A stretch of 64,000 nucleotides of DNA, from NCBI RefSeq assembly GCF_046297875.1, contig NZ_JBKBHD010000001.1:2852001-2916000 (forward strand). The letters are read 5' to 3'. Shown in pieces: positions 27,701 to 36,441 of this stretch. The notes under the pieces were generated by a model, which worked only from the letters and a program-made list of their open reading frames with translations, had not been told where the DNA came from and searched no databases. Position 1 is the stretch's first letter. Each line of letters starts with the position of its first letter. Position numbers and translations under genes: made by a program. The stretch is from Parvibaculum sp046297875. Its GTDB lineage: Bacteria > Pseudomonadota > Alphaproteobacteria > Parvibaculales > Parvibaculaceae.

Positions 27701-29086
27701 GACCTCGCGGCGCGTAACCAGCGCCTTCGCGTCCACTATCTCCTCGAGCCGGGCTGGAAAGCCGACGCCGCCATTCAGGGCCTTGGTCGCACCAACCGCA
27801 CCAACCAGGCGCAGCCGCCGCTGTTTCGTCCGATCGCAACGGACGTGAAAGCCGAGAAGCGCTTCCTGTCGACCATTGCCCGCCGGCTCGACACGCTCGG
27901 GGCAATCACCCGCGGCCAGCGCCAGACCGGCGGACAGGGCCTCTTCAGACCCGAGGACAATCTCGAAAGCCCCCACGCGCGCGACGCGCTGCGCCAACTT
28001 TACCTGCTGATCGTCCGCGGCAAGGTCGATGGCTGCCCGCTCCAGCTCTTCGAGAGCGCCACCGGCCTCAGCCTGATGGACGACACGGGCATCCGCGACG
28101 AGCTACCGCCGATCACGACCTTTCTCAATCGCTTGCTGGCGCTGACGATCGACCTGCAGGGCATATTGTTCAGCGCCTTCGAGCAGCTTCTCAGTGCCCG
28201 TATTGCCGGAGCACTGGCCAGCGGCACCTATGATATCGGGCTGGAAACGCTGAAGGCCGAAAGCTTCGTCGTCACCGACCGGCACACCATCTACACGCAT
28301 CCCGCCACTGGCGCGGAAACCCGCTTGCTGACGATCACCCAGCGCGAGCGGAACCGGCCCCTGTCGCTCGACCAAGCCTTCGAGCTTCTCGCCGATCCAC
28401 GTGCAGCTCTGCTGATCAACGAGCGATCCGCCAGGGCGGCGGTTCAGGTGCCTGCCCCGAGCATCATGCTGGATGATGGAGAAATCGAACGCCGGGTGCG
28501 CTTGCTCCGGCCGATGGAACATCACCATGCATCGCTGGCGTCGATGGCGGAAAGCCATTGGCGGGCGGCCGATCGCGAGGTCTTCGCGGCGGCGTGGCAG
28601 CGCGAACTGACGCAGATCCCCGAGTTCACCGACAGCACGATCCATGTCGTCGCCGGGCTCCTGCTCCCGATCTGGAAGCGTCTCCCGGATGAGTGCACGC
28701 GTGTCTATCGCCTCCAGACGGACGACGGCGAACGCATCATCGGGCGACGCGTGTCTCCAGCCTGGGCGGCCAACGCGCTCGCGACCGACGCGCCGACGCT
28801 GACGGCTGCCGATGCCTTTGCAGCCTTGGTGGCAGGCAGCACCGTCCTCGATCTCACTGAGGGCCTCCAGCTTCATCGCGCGCGGGTGATGGGCGTCCAC
28901 CGCATCGAGCTATCGGGCTTCTCCGACACGATGCGCGATCGCCTCCGGTCCTACGGCCTGTTCCACGAGATCATCTCCTGGAAGCTGCGCATGTTCGTTC
29001 CCACCGACACGACCGGCGTGGCCGTCCTTGCCAAAGTGATGGAGCGCTATCCAGTCACGCGGATCTCTGAACGGGAGGCCGCGTGA
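24752..29086 (+). CDS. Giant methyltransferase / Strawberry-notch helicase fusion
   Basis: 1444 residues. An N-terminal class I methyltransferase domain has motif I VLEPSAGTGLLA (about 149-160) and motif IV NPPFS (about 215), the adenine-N6 type. A superfamily 2 helicase of the Strawberry-notch type follows: GDGTGAGKGR (about 505), IFDESHAMQNAGG (about 612), VSATGATTV (about 655) and QGLGRTNRTNQ (about 1009). The C-terminus is long and conserved. These fusions are a hallmark of P-type ICEs and some phages and may modify and unwind the incoming strand so the element escapes restriction; that role is inferred. The stop overlaps the toprim gene. Confidence 0.88.
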   Translation: MHDRSAPCAQKHMPASHLPRVDRMAALLDAARSILVHLEAGRRVDATLLRDAMGASFNASDAAGAWDWKLAYDACEAATVLFLRKFGKALLQKAGSPAAALPLVAKVAGLLPTHTRRSLESETFQQFSTPIPLGFIASRAAAITPADRVLEPSAGTGLLAILSEIAGATLILNELAETRASLLSSLFPAVAVTRFDAAQIDDHLHPAVVPSVVLMNPPFSAMANVIGRMADAALRHIASALARLAEGGRLVAITGANVSPEHPAWRDAFIRLQERGRVVFTASIDGAVYAKHGTTIETRLTVFDKLPADDPARFPASQGQAPDTQTLMGWVTEHVPPRLTLAGFVALPAPSAMATKQVACPIARGTANAPQRSSLEEPVYLDLAYETLDWKPAEDGRLTDAIYEEYGLQTIRIPGSQAHPTKLVQSAAMASVAPPKPSYRPRVPERLINEGVLSDAQLETVIYAGEAHTGFLSGAWTVDATFDVVSAAPDEAASAVRFRRGFMLGDGTGAGKGRQSAAIILDNWLHGRRKAVWISKSDKLIEDAQRDWSALGMERLLVTPLSRFPQGRPITLPEGVLFTTYATLRSDEKADKVSRVRQIVDWLGSDFDGAIIFDESHAMQNAGGGKGERGDVAPSQQGRAGLRLQHALPGARIVYVSATGATTVHNLAYAQRLGLWGGEDFPFATRAEFIAAIEAGGVAAMEVLARDLRALGLYTARSLSYDGVEYELVEHALTDEQRRIYDAYAGAFSIIHNNLDAAMRAANITSETGTLNPRAKSAARSAFEGTKQRFFGHLLTSMKTLTLIRSIQRDLDDGHAAVIQIVSTGEALMERRLAEVPTEEWNDVRVDITPREYVLSYLQHSFPVQLYEPFTDADGNLSSRPVTRDGQPVESREAVARRDRLIEKLASLPPVPGALDQIVQRFGVDLVAEVTGRSRRIIRKGDRLMVENRPGSANLAETAAFMDDAKRILVFSDAGGTGRSYHADLAARNQRLRVHYLLEPGWKADAAIQGLGRTNRTNQAQPPLFRPIATDVKAEKRFLSTIARRLDTLGAITRGQRQTGGQGLFRPEDNLESPHARDALRQLYLLIVRGKVDGCPLQLFESATGLSLMDDTGIRDELPPITTFLNRLLALTIDLQGILFSAFEQLLSARIAGALASGTYDIGLETLKAESFVVTDRHTIYTHPATGAETRLLTITQRERNRPLSLDQAFELLADPRAALLINERSARAAVQVPAPSIMLDDGEIERRVRLLRPMEHHHASLASMAESHWRAADREVFAAAWQRELTQIPEFTDSTIHVVAGLLLPIWKRLPDECTRVYRLQTDDGERIIGRRVSPAWAANALATDAPTLTAADAFAALVAGSTVLDLTEGLQLHRARVMGVHRIELSGFSDTMRDRLRSYGLFHEIISWKLRMFVPTDTTGVAVLAKVMERYPVTRISEREAA

Positions 29087-30147
29087 TGGCCAGCTTGGAC
29101 GCATCCGATCTTGCGGCCCGCCTCGCCGGCCAGGCCGAAGCCGTGTGCCGGCACTATCTGTCCAACGGCACAAGGCAGGGAGGCTACTGGCTGGTCGGCG
29201 ACGTTCGCAACACGCCGGGCCGCTCAATGTTCGTGCGGCTCAAGGGGCCGCAGACGGGTCAGGGCGCCGCCGGCAAGTGGACCGACGCCGCGACTGGCGA
29301 GCATGGTGATCTGCTCGATGTCATTCGCGAAACCTGCGGCCTTCCCGACTTCAAGCAGGTCGCCGAGGAGGCGCGGCGCTTCTTGAGCCTCCCGCATCCA
29401 GAGCCCGCACGAGAGTCGCGGCGGGCTAGGACGCCCGTGGCGCCCATGGGTACGCCAGAAGCCGCGAAGCGTCTCTTCGCGATGGCACAGCCTATCAGCC
29501 GTACACTCGGCGAGACGTATCTGCGCAGACGCGGCATTACGTCTTTGCACGAAACCGGATCGCTGCGCTTTCATCCCCGCTGCTTCTTCCGCCCCGATGA
29601 GCATTCCCCGACCGAGATCTGGCCGGCGATCATCGCAGCCGTCACGGATCTCAATGGCGAGCTCACCGGCGCACATCGCACCTGGCTGGACCCCGGCGGC
29701 TTCAACGAAGCGACTTTAGGCAAGGCGCCCGTCGAGACACCAAGACGGGCGATGGGCAATCTCCTCGGATCTGCCGTGCGCTTCGGACTGCCGGGCTCGG
29801 TGATGGCGGCCGGCGAAGGCGTCGAGACCATGCTGTCGCTGCGCTGCGTCCTGCCGACCATGCCGATGGCAGCCGCGCTGTCGGCGGCACATCTCGCCGC
29901 CATCCAGTTCCCCGACACCCTGCACCGGCTGTATGTCGCGCGTGATGACGATCCCGCCGGCGATGCAGCGGTGAGGACCTTGATGACCCGCGCGGAGGAA
30001 GCGGGCATCGAGGCAGTCACCCTGTCTCCGACGCTTGGCGACTTCAATGAAGACCTGCGGCTGCTGGGACTCGCGGCGCTCCGGGCAGCCATCCGTGTCC
30101 AGATCGCGCCCCAGGACGTCGCACGCTTCATGGAGCATGCAGCCTAA
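29086..30147 (+). CDS. Toprim-domain protein (primase-like)
   Basis: 353 residues from ATG 29086, one base overlapping the helicase stop. The N-terminal region (VRLKGPQTGQGAAGKW, GEHGDLLDVIRETCGL) resembles the P4/CHC2-like segment that precedes plasmid primase domains. The C-terminal toprim fold has EGVETMLSL (catalytic Glu) and YVARDDDPAGD (the D-x-D pair). It probably primes or processes transferred single-stranded DNA together with the helicase upstream. Confidence 0.85.
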   Translation: MASLDASDLAARLAGQAEAVCRHYLSNGTRQGGYWLVGDVRNTPGRSMFVRLKGPQTGQGAAGKWTDAATGEHGDLLDVIRETCGLPDFKQVAEEARRFLSLPHPEPARESRRARTPVAPMGTPEAAKRLFAMAQPISRTLGETYLRRRGITSLHETGSLRFHPRCFFRPDEHSPTEIWPAIIAAVTDLNGELTGAHRTWLDPGGFNEATLGKAPVETPRRAMGNLLGSAVRFGLPGSVMAAGEGVETMLSLRCVLPTMPMAAALSAAHLAAIQFPDTLHRLYVARDDDPAGDAAVRTLMTRAEEAGIEAVTLSPTLGDFNEDLRLLGLAALRAAIRVQIAPQDVARFMEHAA

Positions 30148-30501
30148 CCGGGATGGAGGCAGGCGGTTGTTGGTCGAGCACTTCGATCAACGCCCGCATC
30201 TGGGATGAACGTTTCGCCAGAGGACCGCGCCCCGGCCTTCCAGAGGGCGATCGGCCATCAGACGGTCCATCCAGGCAACCTTGTGGCCGACTATTTTCCG
30301 GCGGCCCGTTCCACCCCACGCGGTCAAGCCGCGCGGGGACCCCGGCGCGGGCCTTTCCATCGCGAGACAAAATAGCCGGCCCCTGCGGTCCTTCGCTCAC
30401 GCTGCGGCCCCTCGCTTCGCTCGGGGTGCCAGTCCAGCCCGTCCGACGGCTTCGTCGCCATGAAGGCCGCGGCGGTCGCGGTCCAGCGAACGGAGCTTCC
30501 C
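30148..30501. other. Intergenic stretch with no supported gene
   Basis: 354 bases between the toprim and DUF2493 genes. It is very GC-rich with short GC hairpins around 30402-30422 (CCCCTCG/CGGGG). Open frames here are on low-quality codon use. No promoter stands out. Confidence 0.5.
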
Positions 30502-31425
30502 ATGAGCGAGCACGACGAATTTGAGCCCGACCACATCTCTTCTCCCACCGACCACGTTCTGACCGAGCTTCAGCTCTACGGCTTCCATCCCCGCGATGAT
30601 GAACCCGATCCTCGACCAATCCCGGAAGATCGCGTGATCGCCGGCGCCGTCGCCGACATCTTCGACGCGCTGATCGCCACCATGGCCGATACCGGCCTCG
30701 ACGCAGATCTCGACGACCTGCTGTGGTCAACGGTCAACACCTTCCACCGGGCAGTCGAACGGGTCGAACGCACACTCGACGACAACGAGCAGGCGCAGAA
30801 GCAGGGGCAGCGCGAACAGGACGGCTCCGAGGTGAAGGCCGTGCAGCTCGAAGCGCTGATCGCCACCGGACAGCGGCTCATCGAACGCCGCGACGCCCTC
30901 GAACTCTTTCGTGACACCGGCGCCGACCTTTACCGGAAAACGACCGGCTCGAACTGGTCTCCCCGCCACGGCTCACGCGTCAACCATCGACAGCTCACCT
31001 CTGCGATGATCGACAGCCGCGACTTCATCGCCGCGCGCAAACGCGCCGATCGCGAGGTGCTGCTGCCCGCCGGACCGAAGATCGCGCTGACCGGCGGGCT
31101 CGACTTCAACGACCATCAACTGATCTGGGCCAAGCTCGACCAGGTCCGCATGAAGCATCCCGACATGGTCCTGATGCACGGCAAGTCTCCGAAAGGGGCC
31201 GAGAAGATCGCCGCCCGCTGGGCCGACCACCGCGGTGTCGCGCAGATCGGCTTTGCCCCCGACTGGACCAGGCACGGCCGCTCCGCCCCGTTCAAGCGCA
31301 ACGATCAGATGCTGGACGTGCTGCCGATCGGGGTCATCGTCTTCCCCGGCACCGGCATCCAGGACAACCTGGCCGACAAGGCGAAGAAGCTCGGCATCCC
31401 GGTCTGGAGATTCGGCGGCGCGTGA
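30502..31425 (+). CDS. DUF2493 (YspA/SLOG-like) domain protein
   Basis: 307 residues from ATG 30502, with GGAG 7 bases upstream; an in-frame ATG at 30460 has no such site. The N-terminal half is acidic. The C-terminal 125 residues form the DUF2493 Rossmann-like domain: KIALTGGLDFNDHQLIW, MVLMHGKSPKGAEKIAARWA and VIVFPGTGIQDNLADKA. SLOG-superfamily proteins bind nucleotide-derived ligands, and in mobile elements may sense NAD- or nucleotide-type signals. It ends the left part of the ICE backbone before a cargo insert. Confidence 0.85.
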   Translation: MSEHDEFEPDHISSPTDHVLTELQLYGFHPRDDEPDPRPIPEDRVIAGAVADIFDALIATMADTGLDADLDDLLWSTVNTFHRAVERVERTLDDNEQAQKQGQREQDGSEVKAVQLEALIATGQRLIERRDALELFRDTGADLYRKTTGSNWSPRHGSRVNHRQLTSAMIDSRDFIAARKRADREVLLPAGPKIALTGGLDFNDHQLIWAKLDQVRMKHPDMVLMHGKSPKGAEKIAARWADHRGVAQIGFAPDWTRHGRSAPFKRNDQMLDVLPIGVIVFPGTGIQDNLADKAKKLGIPVWRFGGA

Positions 31426-31548
31426 GCGCCGCCATCATGGTCTGGCCAATCAGGCGACTGGCGAGAAGTAGCGGACGCAACACGCGGCACGACAGCTTCT
31501 AGTGCAGATATGCACTAAGTGATCAAATCTTAACGCGGGCAGCTCTAG

Positions 31549-31899
31549 CTAGAATTTTGCCCCGTCCACATCTTGAATATCCAGAGTATCGAGGTCAATC
31601 GAAGGCACGCAGCGCAGGTTAATGGACGCCATTTCGACACCGTTTGGACCCTTGCCATGACTGAATGCTTGGCAACCACATAAGCAGCAAAAACGGTGAA
31701 CAATGGCGCACTTGTTGAATTTGTAATCTGTCAGTACTTCTTCGCCTCGAACAATAGATAGACTGCGTGATGGAACAAAGGATAGCAGAAATCCCTTCCG
31801 TCGGCAGTGGGAACAATTACACCTTACAGCCTTCGCGGGTGGATCCTCATCAACGCGGAATGCGACTTTCCCGCAGTGGCAGCTACCCTCGTAAGCCAT
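31549..31899 (-). CDS. GFA-family (glutathione-dependent formaldehyde-activating-like) protein
   Basis: 116 residues from ATG 31899, with GGAGG 7 bases upstream. Zinc-binding cysteines are CHCGKV, CNCSHC and CCLCGCQAFSH, the full set for this Mss4-like fold. The family was named for S-hydroxymethylglutathione synthase, but most members have unknown substrates. It lies alone, convergent with the DUF2493 gene and less GC-rich than its surroundings, so it is likely cargo. Confidence 0.85.
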   Translation of the reverse strand: MAYEGSCHCGKVAFRVDEDPPAKAVRCNCSHCRRKGFLLSFVPSRSLSIVRGEEVLTDYKFNKCAIVHRFCCLCGCQAFSHGKGPNGVEMASINLRCVPSIDLDTLDIQDVDGAKF

Positions 31900-32099
31900 G
31901 CATTGCCTCCATTCAGTGTGTTCATCAATGCAGTCCGCGACGCGTGTTATGGCTTTGGGTATCGAATGCGCTACCCCCGTCGGGCAGTTCGGCGATGCCC
32001 GCTCGTCAGGCCAAAGACGAAACTGCTGATGACAAGTCTCCGATCGACCCCGGGGGTGCACATCGGATTGCGATCAACGGCCTGCAAGCTGCGCCGATC

Positions 32100-32672
32100 C
32101 TACTTTCTGGGCTCATAGCGGAGCGCCACAGCACCGGAGCTCAAGTCAATCCGGTCGACGAGTTTCAAGTCGATGGCCTTTGAGAGGCCGGCGAACAAGC
32201 TGGGGCCACGCCCTGCAATAATGGGCTGAACAACGAACTCGTACTCGTCGATCAGACCAAGCTCCGCCAACGCCACCGGCAGCCTGACGCCACCGGTAAA
32301 CAGCGCCTTGCCGCGTGCTTGTTTAAGTGCCTGGACGGCCTCGGCCAAATCGCCACGGACCAGCTCCGCGTTCCAATCGACCCGGTCCAGCGTGCTGGAA
32401 ACAACGTACTTCTTCATCCCATCGATGGTCCGTGCGAACGGCTCCGTCCAATCGGGCATTGCGATGGTGCGGGTCTCCAGCCGCCACGCTTCTTCCATCA
32501 TCTGGTAGGTGACGCGACCAAAGAGCAGGCCATCGGCTCGGCCCATGCTCCCTATGGCGTGACGATGTGTTGCGCGCAGGGCCTCCTGTCGCAGCGCCTC
32601 GTCCGCTGAGCCGGCGTTATGATCGACACAACCGTCCAGCGTCACGTTGATGGAGTAGAGAAGAGGCCTCAT
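32100..32672 (-). CDS. RibD-C/dihydrofolate-reductase-family protein
   Basis: 190 residues with SINVTLDGCVDH at the N-terminus, GLLFGRVTYQMM and the NADPH-site LFTGGVRLPVALAELGLIDE. This is the stand-alone reductase domain of the RibD/DHFR group; the substrate is unknown. The start overlaps the SRPBCC stop by ATGA, making it the last gene of an ArsR-SRPBCC-reductase operon. Confidence 0.85.
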   Translation of the reverse strand: MRPLLYSINVTLDGCVDHNAGSADEALRQEALRATHRHAIGSMGRADGLLFGRVTYQMMEEAWRLETRTIAMPDWTEPFARTIDGMKKYVVSSTLDRVDWNAELVRGDLAEAVQALKQARGKALFTGGVRLPVALAELGLIDEYEFVVQPIIAGRGPSLFAGLSKAIDLKLVDRIDLSSGAVALRYEPRK

Positions 32673-33187
32673 TGTTTTTGTCGCTCCTTTTTTGCTCGTG
32701 CCGAGATAGCCAAGTCGAAACTGTGCAACTGGCTGGTCAGTCCAAGAATTGCGCCGCTTGTGATCTCGGGGTCCGGATGACGATCCGCCGTGAGGACCAT
32801 CCGAACCCGCCCGGCTTCGACGCTCATCTCGACCAACATGTCATAGGGATACGGCTCGACGCCGGGGACGAAGTCCATGTCGAAGCGGATGCGCAGCCGC
32901 CGGTGCCGAACCATCTCCACGAACTGACCGCTCACCCGCGCGGTCTGCCGCATGTCGAGGTTCCCCAGGTAGGCGATCTGCTCGGCACCCACCGCGCTCA
33001 TCACGTAATCGAAGGCGCCGCCGACTCGCAGATGAAGTGCTGTTATCTCGACGCGCATTCCCTCGGGTGCGAACCACGCCTCGAGCCCTTCTTTCGTGGT
33101 CCACAGCGCCCAGACGTCCTCGATCGATGCGTCGTAGACCCGCTCGAACGTGATGGGACCTGCGCCCCGCTCGCTGGCGTGCGCCAT
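32669..33187 (-). CDS. SRPBCC/AHSA1-domain protein
   Basis: 172 residues with an Aha1-like helix-grip fold: FERVYDASIEDVWALWTTKEGLEAWFAPEG and the C-terminal RVRMVLTADRH. These proteins bind hydrophobic ligands in a central cavity. It is translated between an ArsR repressor (sharing one base) and a reductase, the classic ArsR-SRPBCC pair. Ligand and process unknown. Confidence 0.85.
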   Translation of the reverse strand: MAHASERGAGPITFERVYDASIEDVWALWTTKEGLEAWFAPEGMRVEITALHLRVGGAFDYVMSAVGAEQIAYLGNLDMRQTARVSGQFVEMVRHRRLRIRFDMDFVPGVEPYPYDMLVEMSVEAGRVRMVLTADRHPDPEITSGAILGLTSQLHSFDLAISARAKKERQKQ

Positions 33188-33525
33188 TACTTCTTCTCCC
33201 CGGACTGCTGCGCGCTCCCCCGGCGCGCCAAAGCCGCGTCAAATCGATCGAGCCGTCCCTCCCAAAGTCTTCGGTAGCTTCGAACCCAGTCGTCGATCGC
33301 CTGGAACGGCTCGGGTCGGAGCGAGTAGAGGCGCCTGGCCCCATCAGGCCTCATCACGACGAATCCTGCTTCGCCGAGGATCCGCAGGTGCCGCGAAACG
33401 CCGGACTGGTCGATGTCCACGGCACGAACCAAGTCGCCCACGGCCTGCTCACCGCCTGCCAGCGCTTCGACGATGCGAAGGCGCGTCGGGTCCGCCAATG
33501 TCTGAAATGCGATTTGTTGCATCAT
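33187..33525 (-). CDS. ArsR-family transcriptional repressor
   Basis: 112 residues; winged helix with TLADPTRLRIVEAL and the recognition segment SGVSRHLRILGEAGFV. No metal-binding ELCVCDL-type cysteines are present, so it is probably one of the SRPBCC-linked, non-metal ArsR proteins. It heads the three-gene operon. A perfect TATAAT lies about 24 bases upstream, and the leader carries a repeated ATATGCA motif (33526-33551). Confidence 0.87.
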   Translation of the reverse strand: MMQQIAFQTLADPTRLRIVEALAGGEQAVGDLVRAVDIDQSGVSRHLRILGEAGFVVMRPDGARRLYSLRPEPFQAIDDWVRSYRRLWEGRLDRFDAALARRGSAQQSGEKK

Positions 33526-33548
33526 GGTGCATATGTATGGTGATGCAT

Positions 33549-33554
33549 ATTATA
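33549..33554 (-). promoter_or_regulatory. -10 element of the ArsR-SRPBCC operon
   Basis: Perfect TATAAT on the minus strand, 23 bases before the ArsR ATG. No good -35 at 17 bases is visible. The adjacent repeated ATATGCA...CACCAT motif (33526-33551) is a candidate operator. Confidence 0.5.
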
Positions 33555-33802
33555 CGTCAAGCCACTTGCTTCGCGCTGCAGGTTTGGTTCGGCCGACATC
33601 CGGCGTCCGCCCAACCCCCTCGTCCTTGCGCTGATCCTTGGTCCAACCGAGGGCCTGATGCCATCAACCCGTGAAGGGTCGGCTACGCCCATTGCGTGCC
33701 GCCGCTTCGTCTTCGCCTGCGCGGTGATTGCGGCCCACGGTCGGACACATCGGGCGCCTGTCAGCGGGGGATGGTCCTCCGCTCGGAACAGGAGCCGGAC
33801 CA

Positions 33803-33967
33803 ATGTCCCTCGACGCCGCTTATGCCTTCGCAAACAGCCTCGCTGGCACCCTGATGGTCGCCATCATCATCTTCCGGGCGGGCGACGGCACGCTGTCCGT
33901 CACTCCCTGCAACGAGTTCGACGGCGATGCCGAGATCGTGGCCGAGATCGATCCGTTCGACGTCTGA
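33803..33967 (+). CDS. Small conserved ICE protein
   Basis: 54 residues (MSLDAAYAFANSLAGTLMVA at the start, ending EIVAEIDPFDV). ATG 33803 has GGAG about 8 bases upstream. The N-terminal half is hydrophobic enough for one short membrane or core helix. I recall similar short proteins beside this part of related ICEs. Function unknown. Confidence 0.55.
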   Translation: MSLDAAYAFANSLAGTLMVAIIIFRAGDGTLSVTPCNEFDGDAEIVAEIDPFDV

Positions 33968-34108
33968 CGTCTGGCGGAACAGCTTCGCAGGCGGAGCTCG
34001 GTTCGATTTCCGCTCCCGAAGCGCATCGAATTTGGCTATAACCTGCATCGCGCCTTGGTGGTGGTGGTTGGCGCACCCGTCAGACCTATTCTCACGGAGG
34101 CCACCACC

Positions 34109-34549
34109 ATGATCGTCTTCGCCATTCTCGGTTCGCTCGCCGCCATTGGCGTGCTTTGCTGGTTGTTGTTTACGCTCGCTGTGTTTGCGTTCCCGGCTTT
34201 CATCGGCGTCAGCGCGGGCATCTGGGCGTATGAGACCGGCGCCGGCCTGCTCGGTGCCATCGTCATCGGCGCCGTTGGTGCCGGTATCGCACTCGGCGTC
34301 GGCCAGCTTCTGCTCGCCATCCTGCGGCCGGCGTGGCTGAAAATCCTCGTCGCCTTGGCTTTCGTCGCGCCCGCAGCCATCGCGGGCTTTTACGCGACCC
34401 ATGGCATCGTGAAGCACACCATGCCGTCGGAAACCTGGCAGCTCGTGTTCTCGGTCATCGGCGCGATGGCCGTTGCGGTCACGACCTTCATCCGCGTGAC
34501 GTCACTCACCCCGCCTGGATCGACCGGCCGGGGCGTTGCCAATGCCTGA
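34109..34549 (+). CDS. Small membrane protein
   Basis: 146 residues from ATG 34109, with GGAGG about 8 bases upstream. Four hydrophobic segments are visible, around residues 1-28, 30-66, 75-95 and 108-128, with Gly/Ala-rich packing. It is probably an inner-membrane protein of the ICE backbone; function unknown. Confidence 0.65.
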   Translation: MIVFAILGSLAAIGVLCWLLFTLAVFAFPAFIGVSAGIWAYETGAGLLGAIVIGAVGAGIALGVGQLLLAILRPAWLKILVALAFVAPAAIAGFYATHGIVKHTMPSETWQLVFSVIGAMAVAVTTFIRVTSLTPPGSTGRGVANA

Positions 34550-35159
34550 GTGTCGAGCTGAACGCAGAGCCGGACCAGAGAGCGGACGTGCGCCACGTAC
34601 CAACCATCGACGGATCTGATGTGGGACCGGGCGAAAAAGCGGGCACGGCCGCGCGTAGCCTGCCATGCCGCAGGGCTCGCTGATCGTCTGATCGCAGGCT
34701 GCTCATTCGCCGACCGACCAAACGCAGGCTGACGGGCGTCACCGGTCAGGCGCTCCTCATCAGCAGGACGAGAAGTGTCAGCTCAGCGCTCAGAAACGCC
34801 GATCGCGTGAACCGCGCGTGCCAATTCGGCCGATGCCTTGCGCCGCCACGTCATCCCCTCGGGATCTAGCCAGATCGAGCGCACCCGAGCGGCCTCTTCA
34901 ATGGCCTGATCTGGCCGAAGACCGGCTCACGCCTCGCTCGCCTATGGCGCAACAGCGGCGTCACAACTTTCTTCCCCTGCCGGCTGCGCCGACATTCCTC
35001 GCGGGACAAGAAAGTTCCTCCTTTGCTGTCGGGCCCCAAGCCTACCCCAGCGAACTGGGGCCCCGAGGCTGGGGTGCGCCGCCGAGCGTCTCCGGCCCGT
35101 CGATCGCCATCGAGGCCGCAATGGTGCGGGCTCGAGACTTCAGATCGAGGAGAAATGAC
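34550..35159. other. 610-base gap with no supported gene
   Basis: Open frames here have poor codon use and no ribosome sites. It includes a compact hairpin CCCCAG-CGAA-CTGGGG (35045-35060). It may hold the promoter of the DUF736 gene, whose ribosome site GAGGAG sits at its right end. Confidence 0.5.
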
Positions 35160-35486
35160 ATGGCCACCATCGGCACCTTCAAGAAGACCGGCACGAACGA
35201 GTTCACCGGCGAGATCGTCACCCTGAGCGTTCAGGCCAAGAACGTCCGCATCGTCCCCGAGACCCGGGCCACCGGCGAGAACGCCCCCAGCCACCGCGTC
35301 CTGGTCGGTCGCGCCGAGATCGGCGCCGCCTGGTCCAAGCGCTCCAACGAGGGCCGCGACTATCTTGGTCTCAAGCTGGACGACCCGAGCTTCAACGCCC
35401 CGATCTACGCCAACCTGTTCGACGACGAGGACGGCGAAGCTTTCAGCCTCATCTGGTCCCGCCCCAGCCGCCGCAACGGCGACTGA
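35160..35486 (+). CDS. DUF736 protein, first copy
   Basis: 108 residues; starts MATIGTFKKTGTNEFTGEI and has KNVRIVPE, AGAAW-like IGAAWSKRSNEGRDYLGLKL and LFDDEDGEAFSLIWSR. DUF736 proteins are small OB-like proteins found almost only in conjugative elements, role unknown. A second, diverged copy is at 40666. The gene is followed by a strong terminator-like hairpin. Confidence 0.87.
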   Translation: MATIGTFKKTGTNEFTGEIVTLSVQAKNVRIVPETRATGENAPSHRVLVGRAEIGAAWSKRSNEGRDYLGLKLDDPSFNAPIYANLFDDEDGEAFSLIWSRPSRRNGD

Positions 35487-35498
35487 GGCTCCGGCGAC

Positions 35499-35529
35499 GC
35501 CCCGTCCGATCGATCCGGACGGGGCCTTC
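35499..35529 (+). terminator. Terminator-like hairpin after DUF736
   Basis: Perfect 10-bp stem GCCCCGTCCG (35499-35508) and CGGACGGGGC (35516-35525), loop of 7, then CTTCG. The stem is strong, but the T-tract is poor. Confidence 0.6.
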
Positions 35530-35675
35530 GTCGGCCAAAGCATCCGAATCAGGTTGCGGCCTCAACTACTCGAACGACCGCAATAGACGCTCTTCAGTCT
35601 GGCCCGAAAAGCCAAGAACGACTATTATAGCCGTAGTTCTGGCGTGCGCTGAGGTCCGAGTGGAGGTGATCATGC

Positions 35676-35939
35676 ATGATCACCGCCCGACTGTCGCGGG
35701 CCGCACGCGCGCTGCTGGGTTGGACACAGGAGACGCTCGCTGACGAAGCCCGTGTATCACTGACCGCGCTCAAGCGCCTCGAGTCGGAGAGCGACTTGAA
35801 GGTGTACGAGAGCACGCGCGATCAGGTGCGCCGGGCATTCGAAGCGCATGGCATCGTCCTCTTGCAGTCCGACCAAGGTGAAGGGGTGATGCTCGTCCAT
35901 GGCCGAAAAGCCGCCAGCGACATGCGGAAGAGAAAGTAG
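35676..35939 (+). CDS. XRE-family helix-turn-helix regulator
   Basis: 87 residues with ARALLGWTQETLADEARVSLTALKRLE, a standard Cro/C1-type HTH, and a short C-terminal tail. GGAGGTGAT lies just upstream of ATG 35676. Small XRE proteins at this site are usual in the family and probably control the rep/tra genes. Confidence 0.85.
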   Translation: MITARLSRAARALLGWTQETLADEARVSLTALKRLESESDLKVYESTRDQVRRAFEAHGIVLLQSDQGEGVMLVHGRKAASDMRKRK

Positions 35940-36059
35940 CGCCGGTCCACGACGGCCAACCCGCGTTGCGAGCCAGCAGCCATACCAGTTGCCGTCGAAG
36001 TCGGGCTTGGTTAACGCCATGCCGACACGAAGGGGCTCTGTGATTCCAGGTGGGGCGTC

Positions 36060-36326
36060 GTGACCAAGGCAGACTTCCTCGAACGACCGCCGGAGAGCGC
36101 GTCGATCACCGACTATGATCGGGCGCACATGACGCTCTACCTCCGTCTCATTGATGCCGCATCGGACGGCGCTGCTTGGGAAGAGGCCGTGTCGATCCTG
36201 TTCGGCATAGACCCGGCCGCCGAACCGGAGCGGGCCCGCCGCATCCATGACAGCCATCTCGATCGTGCGAAATGGATGACCCAGCACGGCTACCGCGAGC
36301 TCGCACACGAGCACCCGCGTCGTTGA
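36060..36326 (+). CDS. Conserved ICE protein of the DUF2285 gene neighbourhood
   Basis: 88 residues; starts MTKADFLERPPESASITDYD and has RRIHDSHLDRAKWMTQHGYREL. It is present before the DUF6499/DUF2285 regulator in related elements. The start here is probably GTG or TTG-like at the very edge of the frame (codon at 36060). No function known. Confidence 0.7.
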   Translation: MTKADFLERPPESASITDYDRAHMTLYLRLIDAASDGAAWEEAVSILFGIDPAAEPERARRIHDSHLDRAKWMTQHGYRELAHEHPRR

Positions 36327-36441
36327 TGCGGGGGTGATGCCGCAGCGGCATCGCCCGTTTCCATTTCTCCGGCTTCCGCTTGCGCTTGCGTGGCGGAATC
36401 CTGCGCAGCGAAGCTGCTGCAGGTTTGCTGGCGGAGGATTC

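Noticed and set aside
32672..33277. 201-codon plus-strand frame opposite the SRPBCC and ArsR genes
   Set aside because: Antisense to genes with clear domains; composition and start are poor.
33658..34041. 127-codon plus-strand frame overlapping the small 33803 gene
   Set aside because: Arg-rich shadow frame; the 54-residue frame has the ribosome site.
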